DNA of 14,445 bases from an uncultured Eubacteriales bacterium. Lineage in GTDB: Bacteria; Bacillota; Clostridia; Lachnospirales; Lachnospiraceae. The notes under the pieces were generated by a model, which worked only from the letters and a program-made list of their open reading frames with translations, was not told where the DNA came from and did no database searches. Below, in pieces: positions 7,553 through 14,445 of the stretch. The position numbers and the translations under genes are program-made. The stretch is from contig URND01000076.1 in NCBI GenBank assembly GCA_900549105.1, positions 1 through 14,445 of the forward strand, read 5' to 3'. Every line of letters starts with the position of its first letter. Within the stretch, counting starts at the first letter, position 1.

Positions 7553-7984
7553 CTACCGTCCATCCCGCCTTTTGGAGAAAATCCATAAAACGACTGCAAT
7601 GACAATAATCGACGGCAGCATCCAGATAATCAACCTTGTGACTAAAGCAAGAACTAAAACCACAACCGCAATAATAATCGCAATCGTTCCATAGGTTTTC
7701 ACCTTTGTTTTCCATGACAGTTCACCCTCATCACCCTCATCTCCGGTGGTATAAGTCACCGTTGTCCGATGATAATTCGGTTCCTCCTCAATGCCGTCTA
7801 TAATATTATGAGCGATAATCCGGGCGTCGCCAAGCTCGTCCAAAACCTCCGATTCCGAACGGCCCGAAGCCGCCTGCTCCTCAATATACTGTCTGTAATA
7901 ATTTATCTGTTCGTTGACCTGGATACTGTTCAATTCCTCCGAAAGCGCTGCCTCCAGCGCATATAAAAATTCCTGTTTTGTCAT
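7553..7984 (-). CDS. HAAS/DUF1700-family membrane protein
   Basis: A 143-residue protein with a soluble N-terminal helical domain and a hydrophobic C-terminus. The N-terminal 65 residues (opening MTKQEFLYALEAAL, then YYRQYIEE at 29-36 and SESEVLDELGD at 43-53) fit the HAAS/DUF1700 pattern of Firmicutes. These proteins are typically encoded next to PadR-type regulators and are thought to work with them in envelope-related control. An acidic linker (65-90) leads to two hydrophobic segments, about 98-118 and 119-136, and a basic tail ending KRRDGR. No PadR gene is visible in this window. Its ribosome binding site overlaps the stop codon of the upstream M16 peptidase gene (9-base gap), which suggests coupled translation. 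Confidence 0.82.
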   Translation of the reverse strand: MTKQEFLYALEAALSEELNSIQVNEQINYYRQYIEEQAASGRSESEVLDELGDARIIAHNIIDGIEEEPNYHRTTVTYTTGDEGDEGELSWKTKVKTYGTIAIIIAVVVLVLALVTRLIIWMLPSIIVIAVVLWIFSKRRDGR

Positions 7985-7988
7985 ACTG

Positions 7989-7995
7989 CCTCCTT
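7989..7995 (-). promoter_or_regulatory. Ribosome binding site of the HAAS gene overlapping the M16 peptidase stop codon
   Basis: On the minus strand the sequence AAGGAGG is a full match to the anti-Shine-Dalgarno partner, and its first two A bases form part of the TAA stop of the preceding peptidase gene (7994-7996). It lies 4 bases before the HAAS ATG. The arrangement suggests ribosomes ending on the peptidase gene help initiate the next one. Confidence 0.75.
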
Positions 7996-9223
7996 AATCA
8001 AAATGTGTATTTCCCACAATAGCGGCGCCGCACTGTTCTCTGCGTAAATATTTTTCAAAAAACTGCCGGACTTCTTCTGCCGTCACCTGCTGAATCCGAC
8101 TCAAATCTTCCTCCAGCGGCACGGCCCTGTCCCGAATCAAAAGGGATTTTCCCAAACCGCTCATCCGATTGTAACTGCTCTCATATCCGAGAATCAATTC
8201 AGCCTCTATCTGCTGAATGGCGATTTTCAGTTCACTTTCTGAAACTCCGTTGCGAATCACCCGGGATATTTCCTCAAAAATCCCATCCATCACCTGCTTT
8301 GTCTGGGATGGCTGCATGGCCGCATATATTTGAAACAGTCCGGACTGTTCATAGGAACTGCCATAGGAATAGATGGCATAGGTTAAACCCAATTCATCCC
8401 GAATCTTCATAAACAGCCGGGAATTCATATTTCCGCCGAGAAGATTATTGGCAACCGTCATCACATACCGTTCATCACTCAATACCGTACAACAGTCAAA
8501 GGCCAGACAGATATGATTCTGCTCAATATCCTTCTCCCGCGTCCAAAGGACCGGTTTAAATATCGGCGCACAGCCCGAATAGGAACGGCAGCCCTGTGGT
8601 ATCTCCCCAAAACAGCGGCTAATCCAGGACATCATGGCCTCCTCATCAAAATGCCCGGCAACAGATATAACAATATTTTCTCCCACATAAAACTTCTCAA
8701 AAAATTTCATCAGCTTTTCCCGGGTGAAGCCGGAAACCACATCCTTTTCCCCGGATATCAGATATCCCAGAGGATGGTCCTCCCAGACAGCCATCTGGAG
8801 ATGCTCATGCACCAAATCCTCCGGCGAATCTTCATACATATCGATTTCCTCAAGAATTACGCCAAGTTCTTTCTTTAATTCCTTTTCATCAAACAGGGAA
8901 TTGCACATCATATCCCCCAGTATATCCAACGCCTGTTCCGCATAAATGTCCAGGGTTTTCGCGTAATAGCAGGTACAATCCTTGCAGGTAAAAGCATCCA
9001 TATTACCGCCGATGGCCGTCATTTCATTGGCAATATCCGCCGCAGTTCGATGGGAAGTGCCTTTAAACATCATGTGTTCAATGACATGGGCCATTCCATT
9101 ATTTTGCCGGTTCTCATACATCGAGCCGACCCGGACCCAAACCCCAATCGACACAGACCGGTAGGCCGGCATTTTCTCCATCACAATGCGAATACCATTA
9201 TTTAATTTCCGCTGCTGCGTCAT
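7994..9223 (-). CDS. M16-family zinc metallopeptidase (processing-peptidase-like)
   Basis: Zinc peptidase of the pitrilysin/MPP-like M16 family, related to Bacillus YmxG/MlpA, probably acting on peptides or small proteins. With the start chosen here it has 409 residues, the usual size for the single-chain M16B group. The inverted zinc motif HVIEH spans residues 46-50 (His46, Glu49 catalytic, His50), in the context MAHVIEHMMFKGT. The third ligand is a glutamate in VILEEI (Glu125 or Glu126), about 76 residues downstream as expected. The C-terminal M16 half carries the conserved block RDELGLTYAIYSYG. I chose the ATG at 9223 rather than one six bases upstream at 9229, because the only ribosome binding site (AAGGG-like, 9230-9236) abuts the 9229 ATG but lies 6 bases before the 9223 one. 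It is the first gene of a four-gene operon, with a likely promoter at 9265-9294. Confidence 0.93.
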   Translation of the reverse strand: MTQQRKLNNGIRIVMEKMPAYRSVSIGVWVRVGSMYENRQNNGMAHVIEHMMFKGTSHRTAADIANEMTAIGGNMDAFTCKDCTCYYAKTLDIYAEQALDILGDMMCNSLFDEKELKKELGVILEEIDMYEDSPEDLVHEHLQMAVWEDHPLGYLISGEKDVVSGFTREKLMKFFEKFYVGENIVISVAGHFDEEAMMSWISRCFGEIPQGCRSYSGCAPIFKPVLWTREKDIEQNHICLAFDCCTVLSDERYVMTVANNLLGGNMNSRLFMKIRDELGLTYAIYSYGSSYEQSGLFQIYAAMQPSQTKQVMDGIFEEISRVIRNGVSESELKIAIQQIEAELILGYESSYNRMSGLGKSLLIRDRAVPLEEDLSRIQQVTAEEVRQFFEKYLRREQCGAAIVGNTHFD

Positions 9224-9229
9224 TCTCAT

Positions 9230-9236
9230 CCCTCTT
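9230..9236 (-). promoter_or_regulatory. Ribosome binding site that decides the M16 peptidase start
   Basis: AAGAGGG on the minus strand touches the upstream candidate ATG (9227-9229) with no spacer, which would not allow initiation there, but sits 6 bases before the in-frame ATG at 9221-9223. No other purine-rich site is present further upstream at a usable distance. Confidence 0.7.
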
Positions 9237-9264
9237 ATAAATAAATTTTAATCATAATGAGTAT

Positions 9265-9294
9265 ACTATAGATTTTTAAAAAATAACAGTACAA
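9265..9294 (-). promoter_or_regulatory. Probable promoter of the M16-HAAS-rlmH-GNAT operon
   Basis: On the minus strand a -35 TTGTAC (9289-9294) and -10 TATAGT (9265-9270) are 18 bases apart. An alternative -10, TATACT, overlaps this area but lacks a good -35. The expected leader is about 35 bases. It diverges from the DUF1846 promoter, with the two -35 boxes 16 bases apart. Confidence 0.45.
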
Positions 9295-9310
9295 TTTTCT
9301 TAACTCAGAA

Positions 9311-9340
9311 TTGTAACCTTGTCGCATATTGTGGTATACT
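9311..9340 (+). promoter_or_regulatory. Probable promoter of the DUF1846 gene
   Basis: A -35 TTGTAA (9311-9316) and -10 TATACT (9335-9340) are 18 bases apart, with TGG immediately before the -10 giving a TG-extended box. The transcript would begin about 38 bases before the ATG at 9385. A second TTGTAA copy lies at 9342-9347, just past the -10. Confidence 0.55.
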
Positions 9341-9384
9341 GTTGTAAGATGTTTTAAAAGTCATTTATACAAGGGGGAAATGTT

Positions 9385-10890
9385 ATGAAAATCGGATTTG
9401 ACCCGGATAAATATATTGCCGAACAGTCAAAATATATTTTGGAACGTGTCAATAATTACGATAAACTTTACCTGGAATTCGGCGGAAAATTAATCTCCGA
9501 TCTGCACGCCAAACGGGTGCTGCCAGGCTTTGATGAAAATGCAAAAATCAAATTGCTCCAGCAGTTAAAAGACCAATCAGAAATTATCATCTGCGTTTAT
9601 GCAGGCGATATTGAGCGAAATAAAATCCGCGGCGATTTTGGCATCACCTATGATATGGATGTCCTGCGCCTGATTGATGACCTGCGCGAATACGGGCTTG
9701 AAGTCAACAGCGTTGTTATCACCCGTTACAGCGGTCAGCCGGCAACCACCGTATTTATCAATAAGCTGGAACGCCGGAATATTAAAGTCTATACCCACGA
9801 AGCTATCCTCGGCTATCCAACGGATGTGGATACGATTGTCAGCAATGAAGGTTACGGCCGCAATCCATATATCACAACAACAAAACCGATTGTCGTCGTT
9901 ACCGCGCCGGGGCCGGGCAGCGGCAAACTGGCTACATGCCTGAACCAGCTTTATCATGAACATCGCCTTGGAAAATCCGCCGGATACTCCAAATTTGAGA
10001 CTTTCCCAGTATGGAATATTCCTCTGAAGCACCCGTTAAATGTTGCCTATGAGGCTGCGACAGTGGATTTAAAAGACGTCAACATGATTGACTCCTTCCA
10101 TCTCGATGCTTATGGCGAAATGGCCGTCAATTATAACCGGGATTTGGAAATGTTTCCTGTCATTCGGAGAATTATTGAGCGAATCACCAATGAAACCTCT
10201 GTCTATAAATCCCCGACGGATATGGGCGTAAACCGAATCGGTTTCGGCATTGTTGACGATGAGGTTGTTCAGGAAGCTTCCCGCCAGGAAATCATCCGGC
10301 GTTATTTTAAAACAAGCTGTGAATATAAAAAGGGATTAATCAATGAAGATGCCATGCAGCGCATGTATCTCATTATGGAAAATATGGGATTAAAACCGGA
10401 GGAACGGAGTGTTGTTGTTCCGGCCCGTGAACTGGCAGAAAAATACAAAGGTATTTTGATAAATAACGATATCTGTTCTGTCACCGCTATTCAGATGGAA
10501 GACGGACAGATTATCACCGGCAAAAAGTCCGAACTGATGAGCGCCTGCGGAGCCATGATTTTAAATGCTATTAAATATCTGGCCGGTATTGCGGATGAGA
10601 TTCCACTCATATCCCATAATATCCTGGAACCGATGATTCGTTTGAAGAAAGACCACCTTCACAACAAATACACGGCTCTGAACAGTGAAGAAATTTTAAT
10701 TGCCCTGAGTATCAGCGCTGTCACAAATCCTGTGGCCCAGGTTGCCATGGACAATTTAATCAAACTTCATGGATTGCAGGCCCATTCGACCATTATGCTG
10801 ACCCGAAATGATGAGCAGACTTTGCGTAAACTGGGAATTGATGTAACCAGCGACCCATTCTATCCATCGGACAGTCTATCTTATAATTAA
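9385..10890 (+). CDS. DUF1846 (UPF0371) family protein
   Basis: A 501-residue cytoplasmic protein matching the DUF1846/UPF0371 family in length and layout; these proteins are widespread in Firmicutes and their biochemical role is not known to me. Seen: the typical opening MKIGFDPDKYIAEQSKYI; a nucleotide-binding-looking glycine-rich loop, APGPGSGKLATCL (174-186), placed after a hydrophobic strand (IVVVTAP) just as a Walker A motif would be; and a C-terminal half rich in conserved polar residues (ISHNILEPMIRLKK near 410). No signal peptide or membrane segment is seen. An AGGGGG ribosome binding site lies about 7 bases before the ATG. It is a single-gene transcript with its own promoter and a long hairpin terminator, divergent from the M16 operon. 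Family assignment is confident; binding of a nucleotide is inferred from the loop alone. Confidence 0.92.
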   Translation: MKIGFDPDKYIAEQSKYILERVNNYDKLYLEFGGKLISDLHAKRVLPGFDENAKIKLLQQLKDQSEIIICVYAGDIERNKIRGDFGITYDMDVLRLIDDLREYGLEVNSVVITRYSGQPATTVFINKLERRNIKVYTHEAILGYPTDVDTIVSNEGYGRNPYITTTKPIVVVTAPGPGSGKLATCLNQLYHEHRLGKSAGYSKFETFPVWNIPLKHPLNVAYEAATVDLKDVNMIDSFHLDAYGEMAVNYNRDLEMFPVIRRIIERITNETSVYKSPTDMGVNRIGFGIVDDEVVQEASRQEIIRRYFKTSCEYKKGLINEDAMQRMYLIMENMGLKPEERSVVVPARELAEKYKGILINNDICSVTAIQMEDGQIITGKKSELMSACGAMILNAIKYLAGIADEIPLISHNILEPMIRLKKDHLHNKYTALNSEEILIALSISAVTNPVAQVAMDNLIKLHGLQAHSTIMLTRNDEQTLRKLGIDVTSDPFYPSDSLSYN

Positions 10891-10903
10891 ACAAATCTTA
10901 TGT

Positions 10904-10946
10904 ATATGAGTATTATTTTTTATCAAAAGAAAAATGATACTCATAT
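10904..10946 (+). terminator. Rho-independent terminator after the DUF1846 gene
   Basis: A 17-bp stem with one wobble pair: ATATGAGTATTATTTTT (10904-10920) pairs with AAAAATGATACTCATAT (10930-10946) around a 9-base loop. The T-run continues to 10951. It starts 14 bases after the stop codon. The stem is long but AT-rich. Confidence 0.85.
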
Positions 10947-10949
10947 TTT

Positions 10950-10978
10950 TTGTTCAAAAGTTCATACTAAAATTATCT
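10950..10978 (+). promoter_or_regulatory. Possible promoter of the lipoprotein gene
   Basis: A -35-like TTGTTC (10950-10955) and a weak -10 TTATCT (10973-10978) are spaced by 17 bases, directly after the terminator U-run. The match is modest. It is suggested mainly because the upstream terminator implies that the lipoprotein gene needs its own start. Confidence 0.35.
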
Positions 10979-11004
10979 TTTAATTATTCAGGAGGTAATT
11001 CACT

Positions 11005-11529
11005 ATGAAAACACGCCGAACATATTTATTATGGATTTTCTCAATCTTTACAGCCCTTTTAATAACAGGCTGTTCCAGCGCCGACAAAGCCGGCACCCAG
11101 GCCCGAACGGATCTGACCTCAGACCATGTCCGCGGACTCTACTCCGGTATGGCCCGAAAGGATGTTGAAGATTTACTTGGCACAGGAGATAAAAGCCTGG
11201 CCGACCACGAAAAAATTGACGTTTACAGCCTTTCTGACGGCAGTACCGCTGTTCTCCGCTATCGTGATGACACATTATTAGGCGCTTATCTCCGCGATAA
11301 GGATAATATAGAAACATCCATCTTCGGCCAGAGCACCACAAACACAAGCGGCACTAACGGTATCACCGACACCGGCAGTTCACTGGAAAACTCCGATTTA
11401 AATAACGCAGCCGATTCGGCCACTGAAGCAGGAATCGAAAATGATGGTGTTTCCGGAAATAAATCCGGAATTGACGCCGGAACCGAATCCGGAATTGACG
11501 CCGGAACTGAATCCGAAAGCAGACAGTAG
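11005..11529 (+). CDS. Small lipoprotein with a BamE/SmpA-like domain and a repetitive tail
   Basis: A 174-residue exported lipoprotein. The signal peptide is clear: a basic start (MKTRR), a hydrophobic stretch (7-20), and a lipobox LITGC with Cys23 as the lipid-modified residue. Residues 40-97 resemble the BamE/SmpA (OmlA) type of small domain, with the telling pattern LYSGMARKDVEDLLGTGD (45-62) followed by a beta-rich YSLSDGSTAVLRYRD stretch. In Gram-positive bacteria such domains occur in surface lipoproteins of unknown role. From about 108 on the protein is low-complexity (Ser, Thr, Gly, Asn, Asp), ending in two copies of SGIDAGTE. An AGGAGGT ribosome binding site lies 8 bases before the ATG. 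It follows the DUF1846 terminator and is closed by its own terminator at 11555. The lipoprotein call is strong; the domain assignment is moderate. Confidence 0.87.
   Translation: MKTRRTYLLWIFSIFTALLITGCSSADKAGTQARTDLTSDHVRGLYSGMARKDVEDLLGTGDKSLADHEKIDVYSLSDGSTAVLRYRDDTLLGAYLRDKDNIETSIFGQSTTNTSGTNGITDTGSSLENSDLNNAADSATEAGIENDGVSGNKSGIDAGTESGIDAGTESESRQ
11464..11517 (+). repeat. 24-bp tandem repeat inside the lipoprotein gene
   Basis: Two consecutive 24-base units (11464-11487 and 11488-11511), each starting TCCGGAATTGACGCCGGAAC and differing at a single position (ACCGAA against ACTGAA), are followed by a six-base remnant TCCGAA. Each unit encodes SGIDAGTE in frame, so gain or loss of a unit would lengthen or shorten the tail without a frameshift. 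Confidence 0.92.
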
Positions 11530-11554
11530 CCTGTTCAATCCGCAGACATTAAAA

Positions 11555-11580
11555 ACGCCGCCTGGAAAACCAGACGGCGT
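11555..11580. terminator. Rho-independent terminator between lipoprotein gene and nifJ, bidirectional
   Basis: ACGCCGCCTGG (11555-11565) pairs with CCAGACGGCGT (11570-11580) around an AAAA loop, with one C-A mismatch in an 11-bp stem. A T-rich stretch (CTCTTTATTT) follows on the plus strand, and five A bases (11551-11555) flank the other side. It therefore suits both the plus-strand lipoprotein gene and the converging nifJ transcript. Confidence 0.85.
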
Positions 11581-11619
11581 CTCTTTATTTATCCGTTAAA
11601 CACGGTGTGCCTGTTCAGA

Positions 11620-14445
11620 TTACTGTTCTGCTAATTTGATATAGCCAGCAAGTCTTTCTTTAGCATCTTCTTCATTCTTAATGAACATCTGCTCAGCAAT
11701 TTCTGGGAATGTTCTCTGTAAGGATGAATAACGAACTTCACTCATGATGAAGTCTCTGAAGCTTCCCTTAGGCTCTTTGGTTGAATCAAGGATAAATGGA
11801 TTCTTTCCTTCTGCTTTGAGCAGCGGATTGTATCTCCACATATGCCAGTATCCGCAGTTAACAGCTTCTTTAATTCTTGTCTGAGCACCGCTCATACCAC
11901 CCTTAATACCATGGTTGATACATGGAGCATAACCGATAATCAGGGATGGACCCGGATAGCTTTCAGCTTCTTTCAAAGCTTTAACCAACTGACCCTGGTT
12001 TGCGCCCATAGCAACTTCTGCTACGTATACATAACCATAGGAAACAGCCATCATACCAAGGTCTTTCTTCTTCTGTTTCTTACCGGAAGCAGCGAATTTA
12101 GCAACAGCGCCTGTTGGTGTAGATTTGGAAGCCTGTCCACCTGTGTTGGAGTAAACTTCTGTATCGAATACCATTACGTTGATATCTTTTCCGCTGGCAA
12201 GTACGTGGTCTACGCCGCCGAATCCGATATCGTAAGCCCATCCGTCACCACCGAAGATCCACTGAGATTTCTTAACGAGTAAGTCAGCGTTCTTTTCGAT
12301 AGTTTCGCAAGCAGCTTTAACTTCGCCGTCACACTGGCAATCTTTAACAGCTGCTAACAATGCTGCTGCGGAAACCTTGGATTCTTCACCTAAATCCATA
12401 GTTGCAATCCAGTTTTCCATAGCTTCTTTTAAAGCACCTGTAGCTTTTTCAGCTGCAGCTTTAACTGTATCGCGAAGGCCAAGTCTACGCTGTTTCTGGC
12501 CTAAGTACATACCTAAACCAAATTCTGCGTTATCTTCGAACAGGGAGTTACACCAAGCAGGACCCTGTCCTTTTTCATTTGTTGTATATGGCATAGATGG
12601 TGTGGAAGCGCCCCAGATAGAGGAACATCCTGTTGCGTTTGCAATCTGCATACGGTCACCAAATAACTGTGTCATTAATTTAGCATAAGGTGTTTCACCA
12701 CAGCCTGCACAAGCTCCGGAGAACTCGAATAATGGCTGTTCGAACTGGCTGCCCTTAACGGTAAATTTATCCATTGGATTAGCTTTCTTGGAAACGCTCA
12801 TTGCATATTCCCAATTTTCTGCTTCTGCTTCCTGAGTATGAGCAGGAACCATAGTAAGAGCTTTTTCCTTAGCAGGACAAACGTTAGCACAGCTTCCGCA
12901 TCCAAGACAGTCAAGCGGAGATACCTGCATCTTGAACATGTACTGGTCAATACCTTTACCCTTACCTGCTACTGCGCCGAATCCAGCAGGAGCTGCTGCA
13001 TTTTCTTCAGCTGTTAACAGGATTGGACGGATTGTTGCATGAGGACATACATAAGAACACTGGTTACACTGGATACACTTGGAAGCATCCCAAGCTGGAA
13101 CCAGCGTAGCAACACCACGTTTTTCATATGCGGATGTACCTAATTCAAAGTGTCCGTCTTCTCTTCCAAGATACATGCTGACTGGAAGGTCATCACCTTT
13201 ACAAGCGTTCATAGGCTGTACAACATTCTTAACGAATTCTGGTACTTCTTTAACGTTTGTAACTTCTGGGTCAACAGCGTTAGCCCATTCAGCCGGTACA
13301 GCAACTTCAACAGCGCCGTCAACACCAGCGTCTACTGCTGCGTAGTTCATGTTAACGATAGCTTCACCCTTCTTGCCGTAGGATTTCAGAATAGCTTCTT
13401 TCATGTATTTAACTGCGTCTTCAATCGGAATAATGTTTGCCAGTTTGAAGAATGCAGCCTGGAGTACAGAGTTTGTACGGTTGCCAAGACCGATTTCTCT
13501 TGCAATCTTAGTAGCATTGATTGTGTAGAATTTAACGTGTTTCTGAGCAAGAGCTCTCTTAACGCTTGCCGGCAGTTTTTCGTCTAATTCTTCTGGTGTC
13601 CATTCTGTGTTGAACAAGAATGTACCGCCCTCTTTAACATCTCCTAACATATCATACAGGTTAATGTATGCTTCGTTATGACATGCAACAAAGTCAGCTG
13701 TTGTAACAAGATATGTAGAACGGATTGGTTTTTTACCAAAACGTAAGTGGGACTGGGTAACGCCACCGGATTTTTTGGAATCATAGTGGAAGTATGCCTG
13801 AGCGTACATATCTGTGTGGTCACCGATAATCTTGATGGAGTTCTTATTAGCACCAACAGTACCGTCAGCACCAAGACCCCAGAATTTACAGCTTGTTGTG
13901 CCTTCGCCGGCAACGTCAACCTGTGGAAGAACTGGCAGGGACAGATTTGTAACATCATCCACGATACCAATTGTGAAGTTGTTCTTCGGAGCATCAAGTT
14001 TCAGGTTTTCAAATACAGAAATAATCTGGCTTGGAGTAACATCTTTAGAACCAAGACCGTAACGTCCGCCTACGATTGTAGCCTGTTTTCCTGCTCTGTA
14101 GTATGCAGCAAGAACATCCAGGTATACCGGTTCGCCAATAGCGCCGTTTTCTTTATCTCTGTCGAGAACTGCAATCTTTGTAGCTGTTTCAGGAATAGCT
14201 GCAAGGAAAGCTTCCTCTTTGAATGGTCTATAAAGGTGAATCTGAACTAAACCAACTTTTTCGCCTTTAGCCATCATGTAGTCAATAGTTTCTTTTGCGG
14301 CGTCACAAACAGAACCCATTGCGATAATTACGCGGTCAGCCTGCGGATCGCCATAGTAGTTGAATAATTTGTAATCACGGCCAGTCATAGCGCTGACTTT
14401 TTCCATGTATTCTTCAACAACTTCCGGAAGAGAGATCGGCAGAGC
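11620..14445 (-). CDS. nifJ: Pyruvate:ferredoxin (flavodoxin) oxidoreductase, N-terminal part cut by window edge
   Basis: Oxidises pyruvate with CoA to acetyl-CoA and CO2, passing electrons to ferredoxin: the main pyruvate-breaking step in fermenting clostridia. The frame is open to base 14445 and continues upstream of the internal ATG at 14406 (residues LPISLPEVVEEYMEKV), so the true start lies outside. About 941 residues are present of a family norm near 1175. Seen in order: the transketolase-like C-terminal domain (YYGDPQADRVIIAMGSV); the gamma domain with GLGADGTVGANKNSIKIIG and GGVTQSHLRFG; two [4Fe-4S] ferredoxin motifs, CIQCNQCSYVCP (near 13065) and CLGCGSCANVCP (near 12890); the proximal-cluster and TPP domain with CAGCGETP (near 12710), GDGWAYD (near 12240) and SNTGGQASKS (near 12140). 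Codon use is visibly different from its neighbours, with many GCT, GTA and ACA codons, as expected for a very highly expressed gene. A terminator lies at 11555-11580. Confidence 0.97.
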   Translation of the reverse strand, partial: ALPISLPEVVEEYMEKVSAMTGRDYKLFNYYGDPQADRVIIAMGSVCDAAKETIDYMMAKGEKVGLVQIHLYRPFKEEAFLAAIPETATKIAVLDRDKENGAIGEPVYLDVLAAYYRAGKQATIVGGRYGLGSKDVTPSQIISVFENLKLDAPKNNFTIGIVDDVTNLSLPVLPQVDVAGEGTTSCKFWGLGADGTVGANKNSIKIIGDHTDMYAQAYFHYDSKKSGGVTQSHLRFGKKPIRSTYLVTTADFVACHNEAYINLYDMLGDVKEGGTFLFNTEWTPEELDEKLPASVKRALAQKHVKFYTINATKIAREIGLGNRTNSVLQAAFFKLANIIPIEDAVKYMKEAILKSYGKKGEAIVNMNYAAVDAGVDGAVEVAVPAEWANAVDPEVTNVKEVPEFVKNVVQPMNACKGDDLPVSMYLGREDGHFELGTSAYEKRGVATLVPAWDASKCIQCNQCSYVCPHATIRPILLTAEENAAAPAGFGAVAGKGKGIDQYMFKMQVSPLDCLGCGSCANVCPAKEKALTMVPAHTQEAEAENWEYAMSVSKKANPMDKFTVKGSQFEQPLFEFSGACAGCGETPYAKLMTQLFGDRMQIANATGCSSIWGASTPSMPYTTNEKGQGPAWCNSLFEDNAEFGLGMYLGQKQRRLGLRDTVKAAAEKATGALKEAMENWIATMDLGEESKVSAAALLAAVKDCQCDGEVKAACETIEKNADLLVKKSQWIFGGDGWAYDIGFGGVDHVLASGKDINVMVFDTEVYSNTGGQASKSTPTGAVAKFAASGKKQKKKDLGMMAVSYGYVYVAEVAMGANQGQLVKALKEAESYPGPSLIIGYAPCINHGIKGGMSGAQTRIKEAVNCGYWHMWRYNPLLKAEGKNPFILDSTKEPKGSFRDFIMSEVRYSSLQRTFPEIAEQMFIKNEEDAKERLAGYIKLAEQ

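Noticed and set aside
11464..11517. CRISPR-like repeat
   Set aside because: The units are directly adjacent with no spacers and encode an in-frame peptide repeat within a gene.
13747..14250. Plus-strand open frames opposite nifJ, also at 11842-12282 and 13150-13587
   Set aside because: Antisense to conserved NifJ domains; no start signals, and composition is what a codon-biased gene gives on its other strand.
14404..14406. ATG at 14406 as the true start of nifJ
   Set aside because: The frame continues upstream with NifJ-like residues to the window edge, and the N-terminal domain of the enzyme would be missing.

Overview
This window looks like a stretch of ordinary chromosome from a strictly anaerobic Gram-positive bacterium of the Clostridia, most likely a Lachnospiraceae-type gut organism. 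The pointers are a pyruvate:ferredoxin oxidoreductase (NifJ) as the pyruvate-oxidising enzyme, a DUF1846 protein, a HAAS/DUF1700 membrane protein, strong AGGAGG-type ribosome binding sites, and sigma-A-like promoters with TG-extended -10 boxes. Base composition is moderate. The genus assignment is inference. No transposase, integrase, CRISPR array, tRNA, rRNA or phage gene is visible.

Layout. (1) At 1-1821 on the minus strand lies a two-gene unit: a HAD-family phosphatase followed by asnB, which runs off the left edge. (2) A back-to-back divergent promoter region (about 1866-1932) separates this from a plus-strand gene for an uncharacterised zinc-ribbon membrane protein (1972-2907). (3) A strong hairpin terminator that can work both ways lies between that gene and the converging carB (2965-6189, minus). 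carB has its own near-consensus promoter and no carA beside it. (4) A four-gene minus-strand operon follows, 9223 down to 6339: M16 zinc peptidase, HAAS/DUF1700 membrane protein, rlmH, and a GNAT acetyltransferase, with gaps of only 9-14 bases. (5) A second divergent promoter region (9265-9340) drives this operon leftwards and a DUF1846 gene (9385-10890) rightwards. (6) After a long hairpin terminator comes a lipoprotein gene with a short tandem repeat at its 3' end (11005-11529). (7) Another bidirectional terminator separates it from nifJ (11620 to the right edge, minus), of which the C-terminal four fifths or so is present.

How the genes fit together. Most are independent housekeeping functions: asparagine and carbamoyl-phosphate synthesis (both drawing on glutamine nitrogen), ribosomal RNA modification, peptide or protein processing, and central energy metabolism (pyruvate to acetyl-CoA plus reduced ferredoxin). 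I found no convincing evidence of a new defence, mobile or biosynthetic system. The least understood items are the zinc-ribbon membrane protein, the DUF1846 protein with its P-loop-like glycine-rich stretch, the lipoprotein with a repeated tail, and the mixed M16-HAAS-rlmH-GNAT operon. Every gap longer than about 100 bases is accounted for by promoters or terminators, and there is no gene-free stretch over 300 bases.
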